In this document: positions 34,885 to 51,133 of the stretch, piece by piece
Layout of the letters: every line of letters begins with the position of its first letter
How positions within the stretch are numbered: position 1 is the first letter of the stretch
NCBI RefSeq assembly: GCF_014898055.3
Contig: NW_023605194.1
Span: forward strand, 58,691,361-58,755,360
Source of the DNA: Talpa occidentalis
Lineage: Eukaryota; Chordata; Mammalia; Eulipotyphla; Talpidae
Direction: 5' to 3'
DNA: 64,000 bases
Notes under the pieces: generated by a model
The model's input: only the letters and a program-made list of their open reading frames with translations
Databases searched by the model: none
What the model was told of the DNA's origin: nothing
Position numbers and translations under genes: made by a program

Positions 34885-37200
34885 TTTTTTTTTAATTTTT
34901 AAAGTAACATTGGTTTGTAACATATGGGTTCCAAATATATTATAAACCAACATGTCTCTATATAATTACATTATGTTCCTCAATGCCTAATCAACTCATT
35001 AGTCCTTGATTTTGATTCATTTAGTAGTCACTTATTGGTCACACAGTCATATTTTGAGGAGAAGTCAGGGGTACAAACTTTTTATGTTGTCTTTATGCTT
35101 TAAGAACAGTTTAACTTGGTATAAATTACTTGTATTCTACACTCTTTTCCACAGAATATATTTCTTCATAAATTATCTTTTTGCATTACAGATGCTAGGG
35201 AGAATGTTGAGATAAACTCTAACACTAAACATCCTTACCCCCAGTACCATACATCACATCCTTTTCTGGCTTAGATACCCATATGCACATGCCTTATCAC
35301 TAAAGTGAGAACATTACAGTAGGACAAATGAGGTGTTACTACTCTTGATTTTGCCAAGGTTACTAATAATCAAAAGGATATTCTGAATCAAGTCTTTAGA
35401 TCATGAAGTTTCTATTATGTAATCAAATGTTCTTCTGTCCCCCTTGTGATATTTCCTTCAAATACATATACGAAGAGGATAACAGATTTTTTCTATTTTC
35501 TTTGACTTCTATATCTTATTTACCAGGATTTTCCCAAGTTTATGTATTTCCCTGGCTAGCTTTTCAATTGCCATTATTTTATTTTCTGTTGCTTATAAAG
35601 AACACTTGCCCTCCATCAAAGCTTCAGTGACAATACACTATCACATTACCCCCTCTTTCTTTGCTCCTCCCTCTCCACCCACTGGTAATCACCATAGTTT
35701 TCAGAGGCTAAAACCTAATTGTGTGTGTGTGAGTGTGTGTGTTTTGCCAGCTTGTTTTCTTTGATTATTTTTATTCCATAATGAGACAAAGTTGTCATTC
35801 ACTAAGTTATTCAGTTAGATCTATCCACAGTGTCTCAAAGGGCACTATTTCATCTTTTTAAATGGCTGAGTAGTATCCCATTGAGTATATTTATCACATT
35901 TTCTTCACATGAGTTGCCTGTTGATGGACATTTAGGTTGAATCCATGTCACTGCTATTGTGAATAATGCTGCTATGAACACAAGGATGCATAAATATTTT
36001 TGTATTGGTGTCTTCATATTCTTTGGATAAATACCTAGAAGTGGTATTGCTAGATCATATGGTATTTTCATTTTTAGCTTTTTAAGGAGTCTCCATACCA
36101 TTTTCCATAAAGGCTGCACCAATTTACATTCTCACCAACAGTGAAATGAGTTTTTTTTCTCTACAGTCTTGCCAACTGTTGTTTTTAATATATATTCTTA
36201 CAAGTGTGAGGCTAGCTCAATATAGTTTTGATTTGCATTTCCCTTGTAAGTCATGTTGAGCATTTTTTCATGTGTTTGTGGACCATCAGTATGTCTTTGA
36301 GGAGTTCTATTTAGTTTTTTTTTGGTCCATTTTTGATTGGTTTGCCCAGTTATTGTTGAATTATAGGAGCTCTTCTTATTTTTCTTTTCAAATAACACCT
36401 TATTGGACATGTGTTATGCAAATATCTTCACCCAGACTTTTAGGCTGCCTTTTTGTCTTTGTAGTGGTTTGTTTCACTCTGCAAACCCTTTTTATTTGGC
36501 TGTGGTCCATTTGTTTATTTTTGTTTTTCTTTCCCTTGCCACTAGAGTTGTGTCTCTAAATACATCTCTGAAATTGGTGTTTAGAATTGTATCACCTATA
36601 TTTTCTATGTATTACGTGGTTTCAGGTCTTACATCCAAGTCTTTCATCCATTGTAAATTTTTGTGCATGGCATAAAGTAAGGATCATTTCTTTTTCTTGT
36701 TTTTTGCATGTGACTTTCCAACTTTCTAAACACCATTTGTTGAAGAGTCTTTCCTATCTCAAATCTATGGTCACTGCTCCTTTGTCATAGATTAATTGTC
36801 CATCTATATGTGGGCCTACATAGATTGTCTATTCCATTGATGTATTTCTTTCTTAGTACTCATAACAGTATGGTATTGGGACAATTATTCTGTCATATAA
36901 TTGAAGTCAGAGTGTACAAAACCTTAATTTTTTTTCTCTTCCAATTTTCTTTGGTCATTCAGGTCATTTTGTGGTTCCACAAAATTTTAGAATTCTTTGT
37001 TCTATTTCTTTGAAAAATATCATTTGGATTTTGATAGGTATTTGTTGAAATTGTAGATTGCTTTTGGTAATATGATCATCTTCACAATGTTTACTTTTCC
37101 GTCCCTGATCATGGGATATATTTCCACTTCTCTGTGTCTTTATTTCTTTTAACAGTGTCTTTAGTTCTGGTGTATGAAGTGATCACGCTTTCCATAGCTT
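34885..37200 (-). mobile_element. LINE-1 3' half (ORF2 C-terminus plus 3' UTR)
   Basis: The largest LINE-1 remnant in the window. Antisense motifs follow each other in canonical order: 'gtaacattggtttgtaacat' (3' end), 'tggctgagtagtatcccatt', 'tagaagtggtattgctagat', 'tttgatttgcatttcccttg', 'ttcaggtcttacatccaagt', 'tgtagattgcttttggtaat'. A minus-strand frame at 35850-36122 keeps an ORF2-like C-terminus ([35 protein letters not shown]). The rest is broken by stops and frameshifts. Confidence 0.85.
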
Positions 37201-38547
37201 TAAAAAAGTATAGATAACAGTATGTCTGAACTTTTCCTATGTTTCTTTGATTAATTTTCCTTGTGTGCTTTTTAGTTACCTTCTATTATGCATTTTCAGC
37301 TGAAATTAACATAAAATAACTCAAATTGATGACAACAATAAGGACATTATTGGCAGTCTAGAGGTGGTAAAACTTAGACCTCGAAGGAGTAATGGTACTT
37401 TCCAGATATTTGTTTTGCCATGCTATGTTGGTTTCATGCTAAAGTCATTTCCCCTCATAGTTGTAAAGATGACTACCAGCAGAAAAAGGCCCTTATTTAT
37501 ATACACTCAGTAATTATTTTGAATGTGTATTATAGGCACTGAGGATTCTTCACTAATGTATATTAAACCTTTTTCTTCAAGTCTGCTTGGGCCAGTTTAT
37601 GTTGCCCTGAAACTGGAATAGACTGACTCTAAACCTGAAACTTGAGATAAATTAGTATTTTCAGGAATAAGGTGGGGACCCATGAATCCTTGAAGAAAGA
37701 AAGGAGCTGGTGTGTGTAGAAGGGGCTGAGGTTGTGAGAAGGTTAGAGAATGGGTCCCATTGAGCCCTTTCTGATTATTACTTTATCCTTGAGTGGGGCT
37801 AGCTACTGTGAAGTATAAAGAAGACTGGATGGAAGGAAACTGGAGAAACAGCAGGCTTCACGAGGATTTGTTACCTTATAAAATCTCTCACGAGGTAATT
37901 TATTTCATGTGCCCTCAATTTTTGGCATTCTGGAGATCCTAGAGGCTCATGTCAAAGCCCTACCACAAACCCAATCATTTTTCTGTTGTTGCAACTCTCC
38001 CTTTTTTTGTTTTATTACTTTGCTGGCCAACATTATGGGCCTTAAGAAGCAGAACTGTTCTATCTGAACGAGGCCCATTTCAGTTCCTCTTTCATTCTCT
38101 GCTACTTAAGTAGGTGTCTATGTGAACATTTTTTGCTTTTCTAAGATCCAACCATTTCTCCACATTTTATTTCAGTTGAAGGTCATTAAATGTGACATTT
38201 AAGCTGTAGTATTAGTAGGCTTACTAGTATTATTTCTAGTTACATGTCACACTTCAGTGTTTGGCATGCGTGGTTGGTGAAACTTTCATTCTAAGCAAAG
38301 ATTATATGCTTTATTTTACCTTTCCACACTCCTTCCCATCGGGTAGAGGGAGGTAAAGAAAGTAAAGATGTTTATTGGAAAGGAGTCCTGCTCTCCTTTC
38401 ATTTCTTGAAATGGGTAATAAGTTCAGTTTTGACCACTATATATAAATTGTGGTTTATAGTGCTTTATTCTTATTATTGTTCTATTAATCTAACTTGTGT
38501 TTACTTAGGATTTTTTTTTTAATTTTCAAGTGTATAAACTTTTTCTT

Positions 38548-38825
38548 TTTTTTTTTTAAAGATTTATTTATTTATTTATACAAGCACTGGGTACAGTCAG
38601 AAGCGCGGGAGGGTGAGAGAATTCACCAGAGCCAGAGCGGGGAGCAGAGCAGGCAGAAGGACCGAAGTACACTGCTGAGGGGAGCAGCGGGCGGCAGGAG
38701 AGGTCTGCACGCCATGCGGGACCCTCCTCCGGTGGCCGGGGAGCAGCCGGGGATCGAACCAGCGCTGCAGACGCTGCGGGCAGCTTTCAACCCAGTGCTC
38801 AACCGCTGCGCCACCAGGGAGGCCC
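38548..38825 (-). mobile_element. Young tRNA-derived SINE without 3' tag
   Basis: CpG-rich copy with perfect 16-base target duplications GTATAAACTTTTTCTT (38532-38547 and 38826-38841). The tail is AAATAAATAAATCTTTAAA on the minus strand, and it lacks the CATGCCTCTA tag of four other young copies. It contains long spurious frames. Confidence 0.93.
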
Positions 38826-38951
38826 GTATAAACTTTTTCTTGTAAAAAAAATACCTTGTGCATTAACTTCCAATTGTATGACATCGTAGTCAGGTTGTGG
38901 CCTGTGAAATTTCCTGTTTTAAAGTAGTAGTCTTCTTTTTATATTAAGAAC

Positions 38952-39138
38952 TTTACAGTTTAATGTGTGCCAATTTTTAAGAACAAGGTATTAATGTATT
39001 ATGCTATTTACTCCAGGAGTAAATAATGGTTTGTAGAAAAAAATAATGCAGAAGAATTTAATATTGTCAATGTTTTAGTTTTGCTATGAAGGTTAATATT
39101 TTAACTCTTTAGTAAATAGCTAACATTGAGCTTTCTTC
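38952..39138 (+). repeat. Local direct duplication A, copy 1
   Basis: Matches 40271-40454 in direct orientation over about 187 bases with scattered substitutions and small indels. Shared landmarks are 'ttaatgtattatgct', 'gtcaatgttttagttt' and 'tttagtaaatagctaaca'. Neither copy resembles a known repeat family. Confidence 0.85.
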
Positions 39139-39462
39139 CTTATATAGTTGGTTTTTATGGCAATTCTAATATTGAAAAGGCCATCTACCTACCTATTTAT
39201 TCACTCATGTATACAGATATGCATACATATTATACTTAAAATTTTCTAGTGCCCAAATGTTTTACATTCTTACATGTTTACCTAAGTGGTTATACATTTG
39301 GAATCATTTACCTCCATGTAGAAAAGGAATATTGAACAAAATTCCATTAGGTTACAAATAATTTATTCCAAGTTAGCATAGACATTTCAAGACTAAAGAT
39401 GTGAAATGTCCACAAATAAAATTAAAACTAAAGCAGAACTATTTCTGGCAGTGGCAGTAGTA

Positions 39463-39560
39463 GGAGTAGTTAGCATTCATAGAATGCTTCCAAAGTGCTA
39501 GATACTCCTCTCAGTGCTTCATATATTCACTGTGAAGCTAAAAGCCCAAGTCTTCATCTA
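39463..39560 (-). repeat. MIR SINE fragment
   Basis: 'agttagcattcatagaatgc', 'agtgctagatactcctctca' and 'gtgcttcatatattcactgt' match the reverse complement of the MIR 3' half. Confidence 0.65.
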
Positions 39561-39779
39561 TTTCTCTGAGTCTTCATTAATTTCTCCGAGGGAATTGTTT
39601 CATAGCCTACCTTACCTTCCTCCTCCTCACCGCTATCCTATGCATGGCTCTTAGTTATCTAGATCTGAATTATTGGAATGACGATCTTAGACTAGTCTGA
39701 TCACTCTCCCAATTTCCTCTACCCATTAGTGTCTGCTTGTTTGTTTATTTGTTTGCTTTTTTGTTTTATTTTACACCAG

Positions 39780-40160
39780 AACACATGTCACTCTTTTGTC
39801 AGATAATACTCAATGATTCGTCTCTGGATGAAGTTCAGACACTCAAATGCAGCAATTATGATCCTTAAAAGATGACTCTCATTGCTTCCCCATTAATCTG
39901 TATATAAATCTTCTCCATGTCTTGCCTTTTACTGTCCCTATAAAACTGTATCTCTCTGCCTACATTGCCCTGTCCCTTGCTCTCTACATCCAAGTCTGAT
40001 TCTTTTAAGAAGATAAGCTGCAGTCTTAATCTTCTTCAAAAGCCTCTCTGCACAAACCCAGCCTTCTTTTGAACTGACAGGTCATAATGACCCTATTATT
40101 CATTGTCCTTAGTGTATAGCCATTAGTACATTTGTTTTGCTTTTCCTTGAGGATTTTGTA
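39780..40160 (+). repeat. L2-like LINE 3' fragment
   Basis: Sense order of 'tgaagttcagacactcaaat', 'ccccattaatctgtatataa', 'gcctctctgcacaaacccag' resembles an L2 body. Diverged; ends uncertain. Confidence 0.4.
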
Positions 40161-40270
40161 ATCTTATTTTCAGTTGTTGATGACTATAATATTGTTATAT
40201 AAAAAACCTGCAAAACATTCACATTTCATTTAGATATAACAATTGCTAACATTTCCATTTCTAGAAATAA

Positions 40271-40454
40271 TTTACAGTTTAGTATGTGCTGATTTTTAAG
40301 AACAAGATATTAATGTATTATGCTTTTTACTCCAGGAATTAAATAATGGTTGTAGAGAAAATTAATGTAGAAGAATTAATACTGTCAATGTTTTAGTTTT
40401 TCATGAAGCTTAATATTTTAATTCTTTAGTAAATAGCTAACATGGACTTTCTTT
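40271..40454 (+). repeat. Local direct duplication A, copy 2
   Basis: The second copy of the 187-bp block at 38952-39138, offset by about 1.32 kb. The sequence between the copies (MIR and L2 pieces) is not itself duplicated. Confidence 0.85.
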
Positions 40455-40762
40455 ACTTTGACTTCTATCTCTTTGGTTTTATTACTGGATAAATGACTAG
40501 GCTCAGTCATCACAGGAAGATACTATGTCATTCCACATTCACCTATGATTAAAGAATTAGCAAATATGAGACCAAACACTGATGCTGAGTGTTTGCCCTC
40601 ACCTGATCCATTTTAGACTATGCTTTGTGAACTGCTGGTCCTTTGCATAACTAATCAAAGCATGGTGACAAAAGATGGTGAAATGTACTTTAATCAGAGT
40701 GACAAAGGCAGGAGAAGGGTGTAGCTGGTGGCTGGTCTATTTTTGTCAGCAGTTGTCTATCA

Positions 40763-41795
<1,033 letters not shown>

Positions 41796-42332
41796 TTAAT
41801 TCCTCTACTAAGGTTTTTTTTTTTTTTTTTTAATTCCTGTACCAAAATTTAGCCCCAGAGATCAAAATTCAAAATTCGACTGGCCAAATGTTACCGGATT
41901 GCTACTGGATTCTTTGCTCTAATGAATGAGTTAAATTTAACTTCTTGAAAGTGATAAAAAGTCCAGCTACACCCCACTTTGTGTGCATTGACTTCCTCCC
42001 AACACCCACTGAAGTCTAAAAAAGGCATGGTTATAGCAGTCGGCAAGAGAGAGACAAACCCTGCGTTAGAGCTGGTCTACTAAGGGTTTGCTTTAAAAAA
42101 TAAAGCAAAAGTATTAATAAAAGTTAATACTTTCAAAGATCCACTTTGGAAAGGATTTGCAATGCTAATGAGGCAAAGTAATTTTTGAAACTTCTGATAG
42201 CACTACTGCCTTCTATTAGAAAAGATGGAGCTAAAAGATAATTAGATTGAAAAAGGTAACTGGAAGGGAATAGTAATTAGCAAACTTTATGATTTTTATC
42301 AAGAAAGTACTTCCTCTGTGTTTTTTTATTTA

Positions 42333-42654
42333 TTTATTTATTTTTTTTTTTTTTTAATTTTCTAGAGGCATGTCTTATTTATTTATTTATTTATTGTTTG
42401 TTTGTTTGATACATGCACTGGGTACAGTCAGAAGCGTGGGAGGGTGAGAGAATTCACCAGAGCCAGAGCGGGGAGCAGAGCAGGCAGAAGGACCGAAGTA
42501 CACTGCTGAGGGGGGCAGCGGGCGGCAGGAGAGGTCTGCGCGCCATGTGGGACCCTCCTCTGGTGGCCGGGGAGCAGCCGGGGATCGAACCGGCTGCAGA
42601 GGCTGCAGGCGGCTTCGCAACCCAGCGCTCAACCGCTGCGCCACCGGGGAGGCC
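42333..42654 (-). mobile_element. Young tRNA-derived SINE with 3' tag
   Basis: Perfect 16-base target duplications TGTGTTTTTTTATTTA (42317-42332 and 42655-42670). CpG-rich. After the (AAAC)n/(AAAT)n tail it carries the tag CATGCCTCTAGAAAATT on the minus strand. Confidence 0.93.
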
Positions 42655-44059
42655 TGTGTTTTTTTATTTAATGAAATAACAATAATGAAGACATCTGGGC
42701 ATCGAAGGTTAACTCCTTGGTTCTAGGATAGACCTTTTAACTACTTTTACAGAACTTCTTAAAAGATAAAATGCATTCTTTTAAACACACAATTTAAACA
42801 TTTCATGATAATTCAAGAACATTAGTGTGAAAAATTACTTTTGAGGTGGCTTAGATGCAACACCAAAGAGAAGCACAAAGGTGGTTTTGGGTAACCTGCA
42901 GCAAAGGGTAGCCCCAGATACCACTTTCCTGAGAGCTCCTGATGCCAGTTTTGGTGACATTTACTTTTTTGATGATTAAGAAATAAAGTCTAACAAACTG
43001 GAAAGTGGAACATGACTGTGACTTTACAAAATTAATGAATCCAAGGTCACTTGGATTCAGGTCACATTTTAGTTACTTCAGGTCACAATAGATATATATT
43101 GTGTCTTCCAGAAAGTTATAGCCTTCGTTTCAAGACTGTACCACTACATTTCAGGATTACTAATGTGTTATCTGTGTTACTGAAATAATTAGCTCTTCCC
43201 AAAGAAATTTCTTTTTTTGAAATACAATTCAGGCACAATGATATCTGCTATTCCAGAGCTTAGAATTCAACTATAATAACCAAGATTCTATTAACTCTTC
43301 AATAATATCTTAATGAAACAATTGCACATTTATAAGGATAAGAAAAAGTAGCTTTAAGAATTGAGTCTATATTAGGAAATAAATTTATGCCTTACGTGGC
43401 AACTGTGGTCTTTCTTGGAGTTACCTTTTCAGAGCTAACATATAATATTGTATGTTGGGAAAGAGATTAAAATAGTGCTTGAAGATAATTTCTTCTTTGC
43501 TCTTAAGTATGTCTATCAAGAGCAGCATATTTCTTTCAACTGAAGAAATTACTTTCCTTAAATAGTACTCATCCATGTTTAAATAATTAATGCATAACTT
43601 TAAGTACATTTAGGGTTGTGTATGATGTCAATCCCTCCTCAAAGGAGAACATTACAAAACAAACAATGCAAAGCCAAACCAAAACAAACACATGGAATAG
43701 TCTTATTTCACATTACATGCTTTGCTTTAATACAAAAACTTCCATTGTATCAGGATTGTCTAACTGTGATTTGAGTGAACCTTTGTGAAGGCTACAAAAT
43801 ATTTATCACTATTGGAAAAGTTGTTTTTTCCCATAGTTGTGCTTCTGGGCAACATATCTGTGTCCTGAATATTCAGTTGTTAATAGAATTAAATAGGCAC
43901 ATGCATTGCTAATGTTGTCTGGAGAGTAAACACTGATGTGAGAGATCAGTTTCATATATTCTCAATAAGCTAGTCATTAGCAGGAAGATGAAAAAGTTCC
44001 TAATACAAATTCAAAATTCACCCAAGGAAGTTAGAGATTAGAACTATGGACAATGGAAG

Positions 44060-44240
44060 CAAGACTCCTGTGCTCAAATCTGGGTTCCGTTTACCCTTTA
44101 ATCTTGAGGAACTAAGTACTCTCAGTACTCTCAAGTGCAAAAAGTTTCTTATAGCAGAAACTATTGCATGGCTTTGAGGATTCAAAAATTGATTCATGTA
44201 TTTAGAATAAGTGACTGCACACTGCTACTCAATAAATAGC
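44060..44240 (+). repeat. MIR SINE fragment
   Basis: 'ctcaaatctgggttccgttt', 'ttgaggaactaagtactctc', 'ggctttgaggattcaaaaat' and 'actgctactcaataaatagc' follow the MIR consensus in sense. Confidence 0.7.
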
Positions 44241-44668
44241 CATTCTGTCTGAGCACTAAATCACTCCATTTTTGCCCCTGTGGCTTATTCCTGGGAAAAC
44301 TGACTGATATAGCATGGTCCAAAGTCTCTTGGGAATGGGAGTAGGGAATTTGCAACACTGTTATTACTGATAATGAAATATCCACCACCTCTCACTGTCA
44401 ATCCTGTCTTCAGTTCCTTCTGAGGAGTATTGTCCTATTCTCTGTACTTTTCACTTTCCCCAAGCTTCTCACAAATGTTTGAGCAAAAATTACCCTTTTA
44501 TTGCCTTTTTTCACTCATGAAAGTGAACTGAACATAAATCATACATTTTTCAGTCTTGATAGCTCTGTTTATTTCAAGGTTCCTCTGGCCCTAAGCCATT
44601 GTGGAATTTGGAAGGTTCTAGAAGGCAGGTTTCCATTCCATCAACAAATCTAGCTTGAGTATCTTCTT

Positions 44669-44672
<4 letters not shown>

Positions 44673-44731
<59 letters not shown>

Positions 44732-44756
44732 TTATATATATATATACACACACACT
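44673..44756. repeat. Compound microsatellite (CT)n(TA)n(CA)n
   Basis: About 54 bases of CT repeat, then TTTTATTA, (TA)n and (CA)n. The Glu/Arg repeat frame on the minus strand is an artefact. Confidence 0.97.
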
Positions 44757-47700
44757 GATTTTAAAAATTAAATGAAAACTTTGTTCCAAGTCTTTTTCCA
44801 TGTTATGTGACAAATCAACACAAAATAGGTGGACCCTATGTTAACTAGCAATAATTTGTGGATTTTAAAATCCACTTTTAAATCAATCATAAAGCAGAGC
44901 ATTAACATGAGTTAAAATGAAAAATTACTATTAGAATTGGAAATGACAGTGAATATTAGATACAATACCAAAATGAAAGCTTGTTTTACCAACAGTTATA
45001 AAGTTGCTTAAAGAAATAAATTGCTGTCCTATATAGCTCTTTGAAATAATAACTTATGCCTTTGGGAATGGGTAGTTTTATTTTAGCTAGATGGCAGCAG
45101 ATAGCAACAATTTGAGAAAATGACAATGTTATAATTTTTTTAAAATATTTTTTACAGTACACTTGGATTGAAAGTTAATCACAATGTTTAATCAATTTCT
45201 TATAAACTTAGTCCTGAAATTATGAAATGTCAATAAGTTCCCTCTTTTTGTTGCAGTAACAACAATCATTAGTGACTGTAAAATCTTGAAGGTATGTTAA
45301 AATTTGCGCAGGATTACTGCCAACTGTAAAATAAGGATGGCTAAGTTATGAAAACAGATTCATCTACTCTGAAATACTTGCCACGTCCTCCATTTATTCA
45401 GTTATCTAAGATGAAACTTAATCACACTGCACAAAATAACTGGGACCAAGGAGAAAGCCATTTGATGGTTTATAAAACACATCTAGAAAGACACATGATG
45501 AAATAAGTATATGTGATTTGAAAAGTATGGTTTCTGAAGTAATCATTTAAATATTCTCTAGGGAAAATTAACCTATACATTAAAATTCAAATCAAGTAGT
45601 TGAAATGTTAAATTTCATAGTTGAATATATATAAAATACTGATAACATGTAAGATATAAAATGCTAATTTATATTGTAATACATACTAACCACTTACATT
45701 TCCAAGATAGTTGCAAAGTGGAAGAAATGTAAATGGTAATATTTGTACCAACATATTCCACATAATGGTACAGAATTTGTGGGAAACAAAATGTCACAAA
45801 CTAGAAGAAAAAAACATAATAGCTAATATAGACTACACCAGGGAAAAAACTGTAATTATGAACATTTCAAAGCTATAATTTATATTTCAAAGAGAAGAAA
45901 GCATTTAATAGTCCTGTTTTTATATATGGCCCCATTTTAATTCTTCCTGGCTGGAAATAAAAACTGTTTTCCATTCCCTTTCTATGCTGAAGAGAAGGAA
46001 GAGATGAGAGGCAGGAAATGGTCATCTCAACTAGGGGTGAGATGCAGATGTCTACTGGTGTGAGAGGCTTCCTGCACTAAATTCCTGGGGCTCAGAGGCA
46101 TTACCATGTCAGTCAAGAAAAAAAGTCACACATCCTTTCTTCACATCAACCCAAATTTCCTTTTTGCTTTCAGAATAGCCTCTCCCTTACTGCGACATAG
46201 GAGGAAATTTGAATGAATTGAAGAATATGGTTGGTTTTAACTGTATAAAATGACTAATAGCATAATTACTTTTTTCTCTTGACATCTTTTGTGTCTTTCT
46301 AATAATTTTTAGGATTTTCAGCTCCAGTTTAAACAAACAGCAAGTGTCAATGTCAACAATAGTTTAGATATCCAAAACTTTGCTTTTCCCTCAGCAATTT
46401 CTTGATTAGGAAAAATAATCTCTTAAAACAATGGCAATAATGCTATGTACATATACAAGAAACTTGCCAAAGGATGATGATTCTAATGTGCTTTTATGTA
46501 CGATAATGCCATTGTTTTTAAAGTTGAGGCTTCAGCACCATTAAATCTTGGGCAGAATAGGTACCTGCTATTTCTACAAATCAGGTCTCTTTGTGGAATA
46601 TTAAGTGCATTGTGGGGGACGCAACAACTATGTACACCAAACCCAAGGATGATAAAAGGGAGAAAAAAAGGAAAGGATCTGAAAGCAGCTTAGTAGTTTT
46701 AGAGAAGGAATATCCATTCCTCTCAATGTAAGCTGTTTCTTTACATCAACCCTCAGCTGCCCTGGCAAATCAAGAGACATCTCAGAGACTTGAATGGCAC
46801 TATGAACCAAAAATGCAGAATCAAGTAAATAGGGAGAAATTTGAAATCATATTTTCATAATTTAATATTTCAAAATGTTGAAAGTAATGTTGTTGCATGC
46901 TTGATGCCTCAATAGAATTTAGGTTGGCTTTTAACATCATTATTGTTGTTATTACGTCGTAAATCTTTCCCTGCTCTAGTTAGATCAAAGTAGGAAGAGA
47001 TTTCAGGTCAGTGAACTGAACGGGTGGATCAAAAATAACATAGTAGAAGTACATTAGGATAACAAATACTAACTCAAATGAAAATATTAATTTGTGTAAT
47101 AACCTCTAAGTTACTAAGAGTTGGGACCATATCCCTTTCTCACTTACCCCTGCCCCTATCACAATACCTGGGATATAATCTATACCCAATATTAAATAAT
47201 ATTATGCTATGATTTAATAGTTTAATGCAGATATTAACCTTGACCCTTAATGCCAACATGATACATCCCCTTATATGCTGATTTACCTCAAATTTAATAA
47301 ATGAAACTAAAAAGGTTAATGTAATAGAACACAATATGATACAAAGAAACCCACTTGATAATACATACAAGTAAGGCAATGGGAATGAAAGATCTAAAAA
47401 GGCATGTTGTACAAAGATATGAAGATACCATAAGAACACCACTAGGAATAGGGAGAATTTAAATCAATAGTTTATAAAGAAACACTGTTCTATTCTGGGA
47501 TATCTACAAAGTAACACATTGGCAAAAAAAAAAAAAAAAAAATTACATGGTTCTCTGGGAACAACAAGGGTATCTGTAGCTGATTTTGAGAAGGACCTTA
47601 ACCAGTGAGGGAGAGTCAGAAGGACAGGATTGGAACAAACATGAAAAAAGACATGTCCAAGGGTGGATGCTCAAAGGAACAAAGATGCTGTAATGTCATT

Positions 47701-48370
47701 AGATCATTCACAGGAGAAGAAATTTATGGAACTTTTTGGTTTAAAGTTAACATTTATGGTTGATAATGTTTTCTTGGGGCATGATATAGAACCCATTTTA
47801 TAAAATGGTAATTTGCTAGCTACATAAGTAGGAGATAGAGACTTGTTTTTGCATAATTAAAAGAAGCAAATAAACACTAACAACAGCAATTTTACTTGCC
47901 CTGAAAAGGCAAAATGAAGTAAACCTAAATTAGATTGGTTGCATGAAATACTGTTTATAAATGGATAATTTTTGCTAAAACCAGCTATTGTCCAAAAGAA
48001 ATGACTGGAAACTTCTGTTAATTTTGAAACCAAAATCAATGTAAAGGTAGAGGAAAATGTTACTTTGGAAAAAATGATCAGTGTCAGAAAAAAAAAAAAG
48101 ATCAGTGTCAGGAGGAAAGGCAGGCTGCCCAATTGCAGACTGAGTGGCGCAATTACACTTAAAGTTAATGTAGCTTATAACCATCAAATAATTCACTTCA
48201 AGTTAAATCAATGAACTGAACTCTAGGTATATAGTTGTCTGATTCTGATTTTCAAGTTAAATTATGAGACTAACACTTTACATTAGTTATAGAGTATTAT
48301 GTTTATAGTAAATCCTATGTATATAGTAGATTCTGTCCTATATTTTCTTTACATTAGAAATAAAAGCATA

Positions 48371-48617
48371 GGGACCTTCCTGGTGGCCTAGAGATTATAA
48401 GTCTCAGCACGATCACCGCAATGATCTGAGTTTGATCCCCTGCCAGGGAGCTAAACCATAGGGCACAGCAGACCTCTCCTGTCTTGCCCGCTGCTCCTCT
48501 CAGCAGTGTATTTCAGTCAGTCTGCCTTTTCTGCTCCCCACTCTGTCTCTGGTGAATCCTCTCAAACCCCCATACCTCTGGCCTACACCCCAGTCCTTCT
48601 ATGCAAAACTAAAAAAA
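48371..48617 (+). mobile_element. tRNA-derived SINE, older subfamily
   Basis: Starts GGGACCTTCCTGGTGGCCTA and ends in an A-rich tail. It is flanked by AGAAATAAAAGCATA (48356-48370) and AGAAATATAAGCACA (48618-48632). It lies about 100 bases upstream, in transcript terms downstream, of a PRKG1 exon end at 48726. Confidence 0.88.
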
Positions 48618-48724
48618 AGAAATATAAGCACATGTAAAATATAAATAATTTTTATACCTTATACTAATTCTTTGTAAAGACTATCATAGTCAGTTATGAT
48701 TGTAGAGATATGATAGAAATCCTA

Positions 48725-49917
<1,193 letters not shown>

Positions 49918-51013
49918 TAGTGAATTCTTATTTCCAAGTTACCAAGTACATGTAGCACTTAAATAATAACCCAACCATCACCCCAGGTACACAGTGAATC
50001 CATGTTGGGTTTAAAATTTGTTGGGGCTGGGCTTACAACTACTCCACTGGAATATGAAATTCCACTGGATCATATCAATTCCAATGGATCATATCAATTC
50101 CAACTGGGTTCCTAATTCATTTTTTATCCACTGTGATTACAAGAAGGAAAAAATACTTGATTCTCATAGTATAATTTCATTTCATACAATGTGTTTTTTT
50201 TTAACAAAAAATAAAAACTAATTTCTCCAGTTTTACTTTGAGTATGGCACAGGTAGTATCTTTATGCTCTTCTAGACTCAAGTCCATAAATATTCTGAAT
50301 TCAGTCAGGTACTGATTCTGCTGATGTTGCAGGTGTAGGTATTGTTTTTTTTTCCTCTTTATACTTCCCAATCTTTCCTCCAGTTAAAAAAAAAAAGAAC
50401 AAAATTGTAACAAAAGTAAGAAGAAGTACTCTTTTTTCTTATTTAATATAATGGTTCTCATCCTATCTCACCTCAGACCTTACTCCTGCACTACACTAAT
50501 GGGGAGACTTAAGCTGAACCTTGAAGCCCCTAATGCTTCCATGCCTCTTTGAAGGCCAACAGGGTTCCCAGTAATTTTGAGGGGACCTAGGTCCGCCAAA
50601 TGCCATCTTTCAAACAGGTTGCTGGTCTGTGTTCACAGTTTTATAAGAAATTTTATCAAGGTGACTTGAAACATAATAGAGCTAATCATTTAATAGCAAT
50701 CTAAAAGCATTTTCATCTAGTGCTCTCAGCATTTGAGAATACTCAAGATAATACCAAACATTCCTTGTGATTCTGAGCTAATGAAAGCCTCAGCGAAAAA
50801 ATTTGACAAGCTGTTACTGCTTTTCAGCTGGAGTATTACTGTTCCCTGTTAAGTTGTGAATTGTTTACTGCTTTGTCAGCAGGGATAATGAAATTCTTAA
50901 GTGTTTTGTTCATGAACACATGTACAGATTGAACTCAATCTGAGAGGATATTAATATGGCAAGTTCCTTAAAAGAGAACATAAGGACACTCCAAATATAT
51001 GGCCCTCATTTGC

Positions 51014-51133
51014 TGCCAGCATTTATGAATCTGTATGACAGGTTAGAGGGGGAAAAAATATTTAAAAATGCCTTAAATGGGTCAAAGGCTCTCTGTAAAA
51101 CTCCTTAAAGTGACAGATTAATGTGATACAGAA
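51014..51133 (+). repeat. Local direct duplication B, copy 2
   Basis: The second copy of 49800-49917, offset by about 1.21 kb. Neither copy matches a repeat family I know, and the sequence between them is not duplicated. Confidence 0.92.

Noticed and set aside
35850..36122. 90-codon minus-strand frame with a convincing protein match
   Set aside because: It is the C-terminal end of LINE-1 ORF2 in a decayed element, with stops and frameshifts before it. Not an active gene.
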